DNA of 25,162 bases from UBA3478 sp964217345. GTDB taxonomy: Bacteria > Bacteroidota > Bacteroidia > Flavobacteriales > Flavobacteriaceae. How positions within the stretch are numbered: position 1 is the stretch's first letter; the number at the start of each line of letters is the position of its first letter. Positions 15,913-23,903 of the stretch are shown piece by piece. Location: NCBI GenBank assembly GCA_964217345.1, contig CAXPJI010000044.1, positions 1 through 25,162 on the forward strand. Direction: 5' to 3'. The position numbers and the translations under genes were made by a program. The notes under the pieces were generated by a model. That model saw only the letters and a list, made by a program, of their open reading frames with translations. It was not told the origin of the DNA and ran no database searches.

Positions 15913-16014
15913 TTAATCGTTAAGCAGTGCATAACCATCTTTACTGATAGCATGACTTACTAGTTGATTGTTTGAGTAATTCGCAATGCGAATTCCTTCA
16001 TTGGTTAAGAAGAA
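15913..16014 (-). pseudogene. In-frame continuation of the MORN gene beyond TGA
   Basis: Reading on in the same minus-strand frame past the TGA gives 33 sense codons to a TAA at 15913-15915. It opens FFLTNEGIRIANYSN and ends DGYALLND. This matches the second repeat expected after GKREGT-Trp, so it looks like the untranslated or read-through C-terminus of the neighbouring gene. The bidirectional terminator lies 18 nt beyond this TAA, as expected for the original gene end. Confidence 0.7.
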
Positions 16015-16296
16015 TCAAGTTCCTTCTCTCTTTCCTTCTACATAGGTTCCTTTGGCAATCACGTGCCCTTCGGTGTCGAATTGTTTCCAAACACCTACTG
16101 GTTTTTTGTCTTTCAGGTATCCCTGCTGGGCAATCATCCCATTTGCATGACGATACGTTATTTCAACTGAATCGCCATTTGATTTAGTGTCATAACTCAC
16201 AGACTCAACCTTCCCGGTTTTTTCTGAAGCTTTCACTTGCGCCGTAGATACTGATACTCCTAGCATCAATAAACCTATAAATAGTGCGTTTTTCAT
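16015..16296 (-). CDS. MORN-repeat (YwqK-like) secreted protein, cut by TGA
   Basis: Exported repeat protein; the open part is 93 aa. Residues 1-19 form a signal peptide (MKNALFIGLLMLGVSVSTA). The repeat unit is visible as YRHANGMIAQQGYLKDKKPV then GVWKQFDTEGHVIAKGTY, followed by VEGKREGT and a TGA stop at 16015-16017. The first repeat has K-x-x-G-x-Trp at the equivalent place, so the TGA replaces an expected TGG. Another 33 in-frame codons follow (15913-16014). Such proteins are often labelled toxin-antitoxin YwqK-like, but no toxin partner is present and the function is unknown. A good promoter lies at 16327-16356. Confidence 0.8.
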   Translation of the reverse strand: MKNALFIGLLMLGVSVSTAQVKASEKTGKVESVSYDTKSNGDSVEITYRHANGMIAQQGYLKDKKPVGVWKQFDTEGHVIAKGTYVEGKREGT

Positions 16297-16326
16297 ATGG
16301 CTTTGATTTTATATTTAAGTTAACAT

Positions 16327-16356
16327 TAAATTTACATTGGAGGATTTTGAGTGCAA
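16327..16356 (-). promoter_or_regulatory. Promoter of the MORN gene (-33/-7)
   Basis: On the minus strand, TTG (16356-16354) is followed after exactly 19 nt by TAAATTTA (16334-16327). This is close to the Bacteroidota TTG-N19-TAnnTTTG arrangement. The -7 lies 30 nt before the ATG. Confidence 0.55.
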
Positions 16357-16363
16357 TAAGGGC

Positions 16364-16390
16364 TTGAATCAAATACCGTTCGTATTTTTG
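16364..16390 (+). promoter_or_regulatory. Candidate promoter of aspS
   Basis: TATTTTTG (16383-16390) fits TAnnTTTG, and a TTG at 16364-16366 lies 16 nt upstream, slightly short spacing. The aspS ATG is 38 nt downstream. Confidence 0.45.
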
Positions 16391-16428
16391 CCAAGCACTA
16401 TTTTCATTGTCCTAGTGCTCTATTAATT

Positions 16429-18180
16429 ATGTTTAGAACTGTTGACTGTGGCGCCCTTCGCGCATCGGATGTAAATAAGGAAGTTGTCTTATCAGGTTGG
16501 ATTTCTAGGATCAGAGACAAAGGTTTTGTGCTCTGGATCGATTTGAGAGATCGATACGGTATCACACAATTGGTTTTAGATGAGGAACGTACTGATTCTG
16601 CCCTACTAGAGAAGGCTAGAAATTTAGGAAGAGAATGCGTAATTCAAGCTAAGGGTACGGTAATTGAGCGCAGTTCAGAAAACCCAAATCTAGCTACTGG
16701 TGCAGTCGAAGTTTTAGTGAGCGAGTTAACGGTTTTAAATACGGCAAAGCTTCCGCCATTTACCATTGAAGATCAGACTGATGGTGGTGATGAGCTTCGC
16801 ATGAAGTATCGCTACTTAGATATTCGTCGCAACCCAGTGAAGAACAATCTAATCTTCAGACATAAGATTAGTATGCTCGTTCGAAATTATCTCTCTTCCA
16901 AAGGATTTATAGAGGTAGAGACCCCCTATCTTATTAAGTCTACCCCTGAAGGTGCGCGTGACTTCTTGGTTCCGAGCCGAATGAATCCTGAGCAATTTTA
17001 TGCCCTCCCACAGTCCCCTCAAACGTTTAAGCAATTGCTTATGGTTGGAGGAATGGACAAATATTTTCAGATCGTTAAGTGTTTTAGAGATGAGGATTTA
17101 AGAGCTGATCGACAGCCTGAGTTTACTCAGATCGATTGTGAAATGTCTTTTGTAACCCAAGAGGACGTCCTAAACACTTTCGAAGGCTTAACGGCTCATT
17201 TGTTGAAAGAGATTCATGGGGTAGAGACCGGTAAATTCCCGATAATGAGCTATGATGAGGCGATGGAACGTTTCGGAAATGACAAGCCAGATATTCGATT
17301 TGGCATGGAGCTCACAAATCTTAATGAAGTTGCAAAACATAAAGATTTTCAGGTATTCAATAGTGCCGAGTATGTAGTCGGTATCGCGGTTCCTGGGGCT
17401 AATACCTATACACGTAAAGAAATCGATGCCCTTATCGATTGGGTGAAAAGACCGCAAATTGGAGTGAAAGGTTTAGTCTATGTTCGCTGCAATGAGGACG
17501 GTACTTTCAAGTCGTCAGTAGATAAATTTTACGATGCCGAAGATCTAGCCGCATGGGCTCAGAAAACCGGTGCTCAACCTGGAGATTTAATCCTTGTGTT
17601 GTCTGGTGATCTTTCATCAACTAGAACGCAAATGAGTGCGCTTCGCATGTATATGGCCGAAAAATTAGGGCTTAGAAAGTCTGATGAATTCGCACCTCTA
17701 TGGGTTGTTGATTTCCCACTTCTAGAAAAGGATGAGGAAACCGGAAGATACCATGCAATGCACCACCCATTTACTTCGCCTAAGCCAGAACAAATCGATT
17801 TATTAGACATCGATCCAGGAGCAGTTAAGGCCAATGCTTATGATTTAGTTCTTAACGGCAATGAAATTGGCGGAGGTTCTATTCGTATTCACGATAAAGC
17901 TACCCAACAGCTCATGTTCAAACACCTAGGATTTACCCCTGAAGAGGCTAAAGAACAGTTCGGGTTCTTAATGGACGCCTTCGAATACGGAGCACCTCCA
18001 CACGGTGGGATTGCCTTCGGATTAGACCGTTTAGTAGCTATTTTAGGCGGAGCCGAGACCATTCGTGATTTCATCGCATTCCCTAAAAACAACAGTGGTA
18101 GGGATGTGATGATCGATGCGCCAGCTCGCACTACTCAGGAGCAACTAGACGAACTACATCTCAGTCTTAAAAAGTTTTAA
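16429..18180 (+). CDS. aspS: Aspartate-tRNA ligase
   Basis: Class II aminoacyl-tRNA synthetase charging tRNA-Asp; 583 aa, the normal bacterial size. The order is: N-terminal anticodon-binding OB fold (SGWISRIRDKGFVLWIDLRD, about 22-41); motif 1 region (FIEVETPYLIKSTPEGARDF); motif 2 (CFRDEDLRADRQPEFTQIDC, about 216-235); the bacterial GAD insertion around 290-420; and motif 3 (GGIAFGLDRLVAILGG). The HAMHHPFTSP stretch is characteristic of bacterial AspRS. Whether it also charges tRNA-Asn cannot be judged here. A two-helix membrane protein gene follows after 4 nt. Confidence 0.98.
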   Translation: MFRTVDCGALRASDVNKEVVLSGWISRIRDKGFVLWIDLRDRYGITQLVLDEERTDSALLEKARNLGRECVIQAKGTVIERSSENPNLATGAVEVLVSELTVLNTAKLPPFTIEDQTDGGDELRMKYRYLDIRRNPVKNNLIFRHKISMLVRNYLSSKGFIEVETPYLIKSTPEGARDFLVPSRMNPEQFYALPQSPQTFKQLLMVGGMDKYFQIVKCFRDEDLRADRQPEFTQIDCEMSFVTQEDVLNTFEGLTAHLLKEIHGVETGKFPIMSYDEAMERFGNDKPDIRFGMELTNLNEVAKHKDFQVFNSAEYVVGIAVPGANTYTRKEIDALIDWVKRPQIGVKGLVYVRCNEDGTFKSSVDKFYDAEDLAAWAQKTGAQPGDLILVLSGDLSSTRTQMSALRMYMAEKLGLRKSDEFAPLWVVDFPLLEKDEETGRYHAMHHPFTSPKPEQIDLLDIDPGAVKANAYDLVLNGNEIGGGSIRIHDKATQQLMFKHLGFTPEEAKEQFGFLMDAFEYGAPPHGGIAFGLDRLVAILGGAETIRDFIAFPKNNSGRDVMIDAPARTTQEQLDELHLSLKKF

Positions 18181-18184
18181 GAAG

Positions 18185-18460
18185 GTGAGCTCTTTGCAGA
18201 AAAAACGTTGGGGTATTCTTATACTATTCATTACTGCAATGGTCATCATTTTAACCGGGTTTTTACTTGACCTTGAGCCCGACGTGTCAAATCGATTAAA
18301 GGGTTTGGGTACCGTGATGATTTTCTTTGTGGTGATGCCGCTCTTTCTTCTGGTGGAAAGCCCTGGTAAGAAGATGAAAGACTATATGCTTACTGAGGAG
18401 AATATAAGGAAGATGCAATCAGACAAAAAGGAGCCCCCGCAAGTTAACGGCGCTGACTGA
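18185..18460 (+). CDS. Small two-helix membrane protein, unknown
   Basis: 91-aa protein with a GTG start preceded by AAGAAG, one of the few Shine-Dalgarno-like spacings here. It has two predicted membrane helices (about residues 9-27 and 42-58) separated by an acidic/basic loop (LEPDVSNRLKG). The hydrophilic C-terminal tail, rich in Lys and Glu, ends PPQVNGAD. I do not recognise a named family. It starts 4 nt after aspS and is presumably co-transcribed with it. Its end overlaps the convergent tadA by 17 nt. Confidence 0.7.
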   Translation: MSSLQKKRWGILILFITAMVIILTGFLLDLEPDVSNRLKGLGTVMIFFVVMPLFLLVESPGKKMKDYMLTEENIRKMQSDKKEPPQVNGAD

Positions 18461-18884
18461 AAAACTGTTTCAGTATCGCTTCACTGTCCTCTGCAAGTGG
18501 TCCTTTTTCTAAGACGGTTTTTGGGTGGAGTTGACCTCCCATAGTATTGAAGCCTCGTTTCAGATCTGAAGCCGCATATACTATTCGAGATATTTGAGAC
18601 CAATACAAGGCCCCGGCGCACATTTGACAAGGTTCTAAGGTGACGTAGAGGGTACAGTTCTGCAGGTATTTAGCTCCCAGGTAATTGGCTGCAGCAGTTA
18701 TGGCTTGCATTTCAGCGTGTGCGGTCACGTCATTAAGTCTTTCGCTGAGGTTGTGTCCGCTCCCGATCACTCGATTTTCGGATACTATCACCGCACCCAC
18801 AGGCACCTCTCCCAAATCATAGGCTTTATGGGCTAGATCAAGGGCTTTGCGCATAAAATAGGTGTCGTCGAAAGGGTCTTGCAT
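18444..18884 (-). CDS. tadA: TadA-like tRNA adenosine / nucleoside deaminase
   Basis: Zinc-dependent cytidine-deaminase-fold enzyme, 146 aa. TadA converts the wobble A34 of tRNA-Arg(ACG) to inosine; close relatives are guanine or nucleoside deaminases. The zinc and catalytic residues are visible: HAE at 56-58 and PCQMC with Cys86 and Cys89. TLYVTLEPCQMCAGAL is typical of TadA. The start is ATG 18882-18884, seven nt after a TACCTTTG -7 element. It is divergent from dxs. The deaminase call is secure; the tRNA substrate is inferred from family resemblance. Confidence 0.9.
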   Translation of the reverse strand: MQDPFDDTYFMRKALDLAHKAYDLGEVPVGAVIVSENRVIGSGHNLSERLNDVTAHAEMQAITAAANYLGAKYLQNCTLYVTLEPCQMCAGALYWSQISRIVYAASDLKRGFNTMGGQLHPKTVLEKGPLAEDSEAILKQFFSQRR

Positions 18885-18891
18885 GATTCCT

Positions 18892-18899
18892 CAAAGGTA
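18892..18899 (-). promoter_or_regulatory. -7 promoter element of tadA
   Basis: The minus strand reads TACCTTTG, 7 nt before the tadA ATG. It faces away from the identical dxs element 16 nt to the right. Confidence 0.55.
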
Positions 18900-18915
18900 T
18901 TCAAATATTACCTAC

Positions 18916-18923
18916 TACCTTTG
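18916..18923 (+). promoter_or_regulatory. -7 promoter element of dxs
   Basis: TACCTTTG ends 7 nt before the dxs ATG at 18931. Its -33 region would fall on the tadA -7 element. Confidence 0.55.
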
Positions 18924-18930
18924 TGTTTCG

Positions 18931-20694
18931 ATGAAGACAGGGTTTCAAAATTTAAGTCCACAGACTTTACGTTCGCTTAAGGACGAGGAGCTTCTCTCGC
19001 TCACCAATTATTTGCGTGAGCGTATCATTCATGTGGTTGCCAAACGAGGCGGACACTTAGGTGCGAGTCTAGGCGTAGTAGAACTCACTGTCGCCCTGCA
19101 TAGGGTTTTTGATACCCCTGAGGATGGAATCGTTTTTGATGTGGGTCATCAGATTTATGCTCATAAATTAATTACTGGTCGGGATGAGGTCTTTGATACC
19201 TTGAGAACTTTTAATGGGATAAGCGGTTTCCCAAAGCGTGAGGAGTCGGTCTATGATTCTTTTGGCACGGGACACAGTTCTACTTCTATTTCTGCTGCAA
19301 TGGGTATGGCGGTGGCTAATCAACTTGCTCATAAGAACAATCATTTCATTGCGGTTATTGGAGATGCTTCGATTGTTGGAGGAATGGCTTTCGAGGCCTT
19401 AAATCATATTGCAGAAACTAAGGCAAATGTTATTGTAGTGCTTAACGATAATAACATGGGAATTGACCCAAGTACCGGGTCTTTAAAGCAGTATTTGAAT
19501 CAAATTGAGGATTTGAATTATCCGAACTTCTTTGAGTCTCTCGGATTAGCTTACACGGGTGTAATTGATGGTCACAACCTAGAAGAATTAATTACGACCT
19601 TTCAGGACGCCAAGTCAAAAAAGGGTCCACAGCTTATTCATATTCGAACCATTAAGGGTAAAGGGTTAGCGCAAGCAGAAGCCGATCAGATAACGTATCA
19701 TGCCCCTGGGAAATTCGAGCCAACTACCGGAGAACGAATCACCTCTAATGAGCCATTAAAATATCAAGATGTTTTTGCTCGATCAATGGTACGTTTAGGT
19801 GAGAATGAACAGCGATTAGTTGCCGTCACACCAGCAATGTTATCGGGTAGCGGGCTGCATTTGTTTAAGGAAGCCTACCCCGAAAGAACTTTTGATGTGG
19901 GGATTGCAGAACAACACGCGGTAACCTTCTCTGCGGGTTTAGCAACTAAAGGGCTTCTTCCTGTTTGTCACTTGTATTCGACTTTTTTGCAAAGAGCCTA
20001 TGACCAGATTATTCACGATGTGGCACTCCAGAAGCTACCGGTAATTTTTGCCATAGATCGAGCAGGAATTGTAGGAGAGGACGGCCCTACTCATCACGGC
20101 ATGTTTGATATTGCAGCCCTTCGTTCGGTACCTAATTTTACTTTACTTGCTCCAAGAGGCCCAGAAGAGTTGTATCAAAGTTTAAAAACGGTTGTAGAAC
20201 AGTTTCAGTCAGGCGAACTTTCGGGCCCAGTAGGAATTCGGTATCCTAGAGGTTCGGCAGATATTTTTGATTTCACGCCCAAGGGTAATGCTTTAGAATG
20301 GGGTAAAGCCGTCGCCATCAATCAATCTAATGAAGCTCGAATCGCGCTGTTGTCTACGGGTACTTTATCTGCATATGCTGAGAAGTTATCCACTTACGCT
20401 GTAGCCAGCTATCACTTTCCTTTTATTAAGCCCTTAGATATCGAGTTATTAAATCATATTTCGAAGCACTACGACGCGATAATCACTCTTGAAGAGGGAT
20501 CGATTGAAGGCTCTTGGGGTCAAGGAATAATATACCAGCTAAATTCACTCGGCTTTAAAGGATATGCTAAATGTATGGGGGTCAGTGACCAATTCGTTCC
20601 TCAGGGAAAGGTAGATGAGCTCTATAGACATATCGGGCTAGACCTGACTAGCGTCGAGCAGGTCTTAAAAGATACCTTGGATCGTCTGGTTTAG
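18931..20694 (+). CDS. dxs: 1-deoxy-D-xylulose-5-phosphate synthase
   Basis: First enzyme of the MEP isoprenoid pathway: thiamine-diphosphate-dependent condensation of pyruvate and glyceraldehyde 3-phosphate. At 587 aa it is slightly shorter than the common 620-640. Visible motifs are RGGHLGASLGVVELTVALH, the ThDP/Mg motif opened by GDASIVGGMAFEALNH (GDA rather than the usual GDG) and completed by LNDNNMGID, the catalytic Glu327 in GIAEQHAVTFSAGLA, and DRAGIVGEDGPTHHGMFDIA. I start at ATG 18931 (MKTGFQNLSP), 7 nt after the -7 element; a longer frame from 18862 would overlap tadA. It could feed the polyprenyl synthase and crtY in the same window. The 3' end overlaps dgt by 30 nt. Confidence 0.95.
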   Translation: MKTGFQNLSPQTLRSLKDEELLSLTNYLRERIIHVVAKRGGHLGASLGVVELTVALHRVFDTPEDGIVFDVGHQIYAHKLITGRDEVFDTLRTFNGISGFPKREESVYDSFGTGHSSTSISAAMGMAVANQLAHKNNHFIAVIGDASIVGGMAFEALNHIAETKANVIVVLNDNNMGIDPSTGSLKQYLNQIEDLNYPNFFESLGLAYTGVIDGHNLEELITTFQDAKSKKGPQLIHIRTIKGKGLAQAEADQITYHAPGKFEPTTGERITSNEPLKYQDVFARSMVRLGENEQRLVAVTPAMLSGSGLHLFKEAYPERTFDVGIAEQHAVTFSAGLATKGLLPVCHLYSTFLQRAYDQIIHDVALQKLPVIFAIDRAGIVGEDGPTHHGMFDIAALRSVPNFTLLAPRGPEELYQSLKTVVEQFQSGELSGPVGIRYPRGSADIFDFTPKGNALEWGKAVAINQSNEARIALLSTGTLSAYAEKLSTYAVASYHFPFIKPLDIELLNHISKHYDAIITLEEGSIEGSWGQGIIYQLNSLGFKGYAKCMGVSDQFVPQGKVDELYRHIGLDLTSVEQVLKDTLDRLV

Positions 20695-22014
20695 TTGAAT
20701 CGCCTGAGAATCAGAAAGGCTTGCTACAAAGCTTGAGGCATTTAATAAACTCTTGTATAAATCTTGACCGGGTGCCGATTGATAGGGGGTAGGTATGCGA
20801 CTTAAAATAAGCTTATCATAAACTGTTTTTTGATCTGCTGCTTGGGCACATAGGGCTGAAGATGTGTGTTCCAAGAGATTACTGATGATTTGATATCCAG
20901 CAATTTCTTTTTCAATCACCTCGTCTGCTTGATATAGGTTTTTTACACTAAGATCAATGATGTCCCTTATGGCTGCACTGTGAGCGCTGTAGTCAATCAG
21001 GCTCTTTTCAAGTTGTCCAGATAAGATAGCTTCTTCATGATCAGCAAATAGATGAACAGCCTCGCTTACTAGGGTGCCGATCGCTAATGCGCGTAAATAA
21101 CTGATTCTATCAGCGGTGGTGGTCAGACTGCGATACTTCGCCCCATCAATTTGGTTTTTGACCAGATTGATTAGATTTTCTAAGGCATAGTCTTCTGAGA
21201 TATACCCCATGTTAATAGCATCCTCAAAGTCAATTAGGGTGTAACAAATATCGTCAGCGGCTTCTACGAGGTAAACCAAAGGGTGTCGATGGTACCCACC
21301 TTTTTCTTTTTGAAGACCCAATTGGTTCGCTATTTGAGTGTAAGATTCCCAGTTGGCCTCAAATACACCATACTTTTTATCGGCTACGTGAGCGGTTGGT
21401 TGATGAGGAATTGAGGCTTTTGGATACTTTACAAAGGCTCCTAAAGTAGCATAGCTCAATCTTAGGCCTCCAGGAACTCCTTCTCTACTCTCGATCAAAA
21501 GTCTTAGACCATTAGCATTCCCCTCAAATTTGACAAGGTCGGTATATTGCCTTTCAGAGAGTTTGTCAGCATACACTTTGCCGGGCCCTTTGGAGTAGAA
21601 ATTTCCGATTGCTTTTTCCCCACTGTGTCCAAATGGTGGGTTACCGATATCATGGGCTAAGGCTGCTGCCGCCACAATAGCTCCAAAATCATTAAAGCGA
21701 TAGCCTTCTGAAACTAATTTGGGATGGCGATCGAGAATGATTTTTCCTGCGAGACGTCCGATACTACGTCCGACCACCGAGACTTCAAGACTATGAGTGA
21801 GTCGGGTATGGACGAATCCTTTTCTACTTGCCGCTTGAATAGGAAGGGGAACAACTTGGGTCTTGTCTTGTAAACTTCTGAAAGCCGATGAGAAGATGAT
21901 TCGATCATAATCTACTTCGAACCCTAGCCGTGTTTCATCTTGATCGCTGCGTAGTCTTTTGACCGTATCCCCTTCACGTGACAAGGATAATAAGTGCTCC
22001 CAATTCATAGTCAT
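20665..22014 (-). CDS. dgt: Deoxyguanosinetriphosphate triphosphohydrolase-like protein
   Basis: HD-domain dNTPase, 449 aa, hydrolysing dGTP or other dNTPs to nucleoside and triphosphate. Substrate choice varies in this family. The N-terminus TRLGFEVDYDRIIFSSAFRS is the family signature. Metal-binding HD residues are visible at LTHSLEVS (His74) and AALAHDIGNPPFGHSGE (His121-Asp122). YLVEAADDICYTLIDFEDAI near the middle supplies the last metal ligand. The start ATG at 22014 follows AAAAGGA; a second ATG two codons in is equally possible. It converges on dxs with 3' overlap and diverges from the DUF6503-like gene. Confidence 0.92.
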   Translation of the reverse strand: MTMNWEHLLSLSREGDTVKRLRSDQDETRLGFEVDYDRIIFSSAFRSLQDKTQVVPLPIQAASRKGFVHTRLTHSLEVSVVGRSIGRLAGKIILDRHPKLVSEGYRFNDFGAIVAAAALAHDIGNPPFGHSGEKAIGNFYSKGPGKVYADKLSERQYTDLVKFEGNANGLRLLIESREGVPGGLRLSYATLGAFVKYPKASIPHQPTAHVADKKYGVFEANWESYTQIANQLGLQKEKGGYHRHPLVYLVEAADDICYTLIDFEDAINMGYISEDYALENLINLVKNQIDGAKYRSLTTTADRISYLRALAIGTLVSEAVHLFADHEEAILSGQLEKSLIDYSAHSAAIRDIIDLSVKNLYQADEVIEKEIAGYQIISNLLEHTSSALCAQAADQKTVYDKLILSRIPTPYQSAPGQDLYKSLLNASSFVASLSDSQAIQLNQTIQGIF

Positions 22015-22024
22015 TCCTTTTAAG

Positions 22025-22032
22025 CGAATATA
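22025..22032 (-). promoter_or_regulatory. Candidate -7 element of dgt
   Basis: The minus strand reads TATATTCG, one mismatch from TAnnTTTG, 10 nt before the ATG. Confidence 0.35.
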
Positions 22033-22048
22033 CTTAATTCTATTCCCT

Positions 22049-22056
22049 TACCTTTA
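22049..22056 (+). promoter_or_regulatory. Candidate -7 element of the DUF6503-like gene
   Basis: TACCTTTA, one mismatch from TAnnTTTG, 14 nt before the ATG at 22071. Confidence 0.4.
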
Positions 22057-22070
22057 AGATAAAACAGACG

Positions 22071-22757
22071 ATGCGCAATCTTTTAATGATTCTAGGGAGT
22101 GTGTTATTATTCTCATCAAATCTATCAGCACAAGCATGGGCTAAGGATATTTTAGCTTCCTCAATAGGGTACCACGACCCTGAGGGAAATTGGGAGCAAT
22201 TTAGTGGAGCCTTTACCATTGAAGTAACTTCAAAAGACAAGCCTTCTTTTACAAGAGAGGTGATCATCGATTTACCGCAAGAATATTTCGAACTCATCGA
22301 AACTAGAGGTGACGATATTAAAACCTATCGCATCGATAAGGGAGTGTATGTTGCGAAGGATTCGTTAACTCAGGCGAGAACACTGAAGTTACGTGATTAC
22401 CACACTTATTTGTATGGTCTGCCGATGAAACTCAAAGATCCCGGCGCGCAAATCGATCCTAAGACTGAACGAGTAATTTTTCACGGGAGAGAGTCGATAA
22501 GAATGCGTGTTACTTATGACCCTTCGGTCGGATCAGATACTTGGTATTTCTATTTTAACCCTGAAAATTTTGCACTAATCGCTTACCAATTCTACCACAA
22601 TGAGGCGATCGGAGATGGGGAATACATCTTGTTAGAAGAGCTAGAGTCGGTTGAAGGAATAAAGATGCCCAAGATTCGTTCTTGGTATTACAATAACGAT
22701 GAGTCTTATATTGGTACAGATGAACTCCTTAGCGGTAGAGATTCTTCGAATCGATAA
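22071..22757 (+). CDS. DUF6503-like secreted protein
   Basis: Predicted exported protein of 228 aa with a signal peptide (MRNLLMILGSVLLFSSNLSA, cleavage about residue 20). The mature part is beta-rich. It contains SIGYHDPEGNWEQFSGAFTI near the N-terminus and DTWYFYFNPENFALIAYQFY around residues 160-180, a layout seen in flavobacterial DUF6503 proteins and loosely resembling LolA/LppX-like folds. The function is unknown; I would not assign lipoprotein transport. It stands alone between the divergent dgt and the convergent nadD, which it overlaps by 29 nt. Confidence 0.78.
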   Translation: MRNLLMILGSVLLFSSNLSAQAWAKDILASSIGYHDPEGNWEQFSGAFTIEVTSKDKPSFTREVIIDLPQEYFELIETRGDDIKTYRIDKGVYVAKDSLTQARTLKLRDYHTYLYGLPMKLKDPGAQIDPKTERVIFHGRESIRMRVTYDPSVGSDTWYFYFNPENFALIAYQFYHNEAIGDGEYILLEELESVEGIKMPKIRSWYYNNDESYIGTDELLSGRDSSNR

Positions 22758-23328
22758 ACTCAAATACAGAGTCGGGTAAAAGTGGTCTTACCTCGTGCCC
22801 TAGCTTAATCTGTTCTCTAACATAAGAAGAAGAAAGTTCGATAATGGGTGCTTTAATACGCTGTACACTTTGGTGTTTATCGATTTCTTCGGGTGGAGGA
22901 GTTCTGAGTGGACTTACTCTAGGGTACACTAAAATTCGGTAGTTGGCTAATAGTGATTGGTAATTTTTCCACTTATGAAAATGAGCAAGATTGTCTTCGC
23001 CCATAATTAGACTGAAATCGTACTGATAATTGGTCTGCTCTTCTATGTGTGCAAGCGTATCCGCAGTGTAGTTGGGCTGTGGAAGTCCAAATTCGATCTT
23101 ATTTGCTCTAAATTTCGGATAATCTTCAATCGCATCGTAAACCATCTGATAGCGATCAATGTCACTGGCTAGACTTACCTTCTTTTTGAAAGGGCTTTTA
23201 GGAGTAATGACGAACCATACTTGATATAAATCACTATTCTCTGCAATATGATTGGCAAGGAGTAAATGGGCCCGATGCATAGGGTTGAATGTCCCGAAAA
23301 ACAGTCCTATTTTCTTTTTCTCACTCAT
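22729..23328 (-). CDS. nadD: Nicotinate-nucleotide adenylyltransferase
   Basis: NAD biosynthesis enzyme transferring AMP to nicotinate mononucleotide; 199 aa, normal size. The nucleotidyltransferase motif GTFNPMHRAHLLLA (about 12-25) and the C-terminal SSSYVR (ATP-binding, usually (I)SST-x-(I)R) are present. The central stretch SLIMGEDNLAHFHKWKNYQ is typical of NadD. It is the last gene of the yicC-gmk-nadD cluster. Its ATG overlaps the gmk stop (ATGA), so translation is likely coupled. Confidence 0.95.
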   Translation of the reverse strand: MSEKKKIGLFFGTFNPMHRAHLLLANHIAENSDLYQVWFVITPKSPFKKKVSLASDIDRYQMVYDAIEDYPKFRANKIEFGLPQPNYTADTLAHIEEQTNYQYDFSLIMGEDNLAHFHKWKNYQSLLANYRILVYPRVSPLRTPPPEEIDKHQSVQRIKAPIIELSSSYVREQIKLGHEVRPLLPDSVFEFIDSKNLYR

Positions 23329-23903
23329 TTCGATAAAAAGGATCTTACGAGTTCTTCAGTTTGTGATAGTGCCGTTGATAGGTCGTCATTGATCACAATC
23401 TCGTCAAAGGCCTGAGCCTGATCTAATTCTTGTTGGGCTTTACTCAATCTAATTTGAAGTGTCTCTTCGGTATCGGTATTTCTAGACCTTAACCGCTTTT
23501 CAAGAGTCTTGATCGATGGGGGCTGAACAAATACCGTTAAAGTTTCAGTGGGAAAACTCTTTTTAATTGATACACCTCCCATAACGTCGATATCGAAGAG
23601 TACTGCTTTATTTTCATTCCAAAGTCGCTTTACCTCAGATGCTAAGGTGCCATAGAATAATCCCGGATAGACTTCTTCGTATTCTAAAAACTCACCCTTT
23701 TCAATCTTACTTTTAAAAGCCTCTGGACTTAGGAAATAGTAATCTTCACCTTCTTTCTCTGCACCTCTAAGAGCTCTAGTGGTGGCTGAAATTGAAAAGG
23801 CTAGGGGTAAGTCTGTTTGTTCTAGTAAGTGTCTAACAATCGTTGTTTTGCCACTACCAGAGGGTGCTGAAAAGACGATAAGCTTATTGGTGTTAAAGGA
23901 CAT
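23325..23903 (-). CDS. gmk: Guanylate kinase
   Basis: Phosphorylates GMP to GDP with ATP; 192 aa, usual length. The P-loop is APSGSGKTT (about 13-21). The GMP-binding stretch ISATTRALRGAEKEGEDYYF and the GEFLEYEEVYPGLFYGT segment are diagnostic. VLFDIDVMGGVSIKK carries the Walker-B-like Asp. The start overlaps the end of yicC by 11 nt, and the gene overlaps nadD by 4 nt. Confidence 0.97.
   Translation of the reverse strand: MSFNTNKLIVFSAPSGSGKTTIVRHLLEQTDLPLAFSISATTRALRGAEKEGEDYYFLSPEAFKSKIEKGEFLEYEEVYPGLFYGTLASEVKRLWNENKAVLFDIDVMGGVSIKKSFPTETLTVFVQPPSIKTLEKRLRSRNTDTEETLQIRLSKAQQELDQAQAFDEIVINDDLSTALSQTEELVRSFLSK

Noticed and set aside
15978..15994. 17-bp palindrome AATTCGCAATGCGAATT
   Set aside because: It lies in the in-frame continuation of the MORN gene and encodes the repeat-like stretch IRIAN, so it is most simply coding sequence. 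It would matter only if the gene truly ends at the TGA and this is untranslated.
16015..16296. Toxin-antitoxin system
   Set aside because: YwqK-like MORN proteins are often labelled antitoxins, but no toxin gene is adjacent and the protein has a signal peptide.
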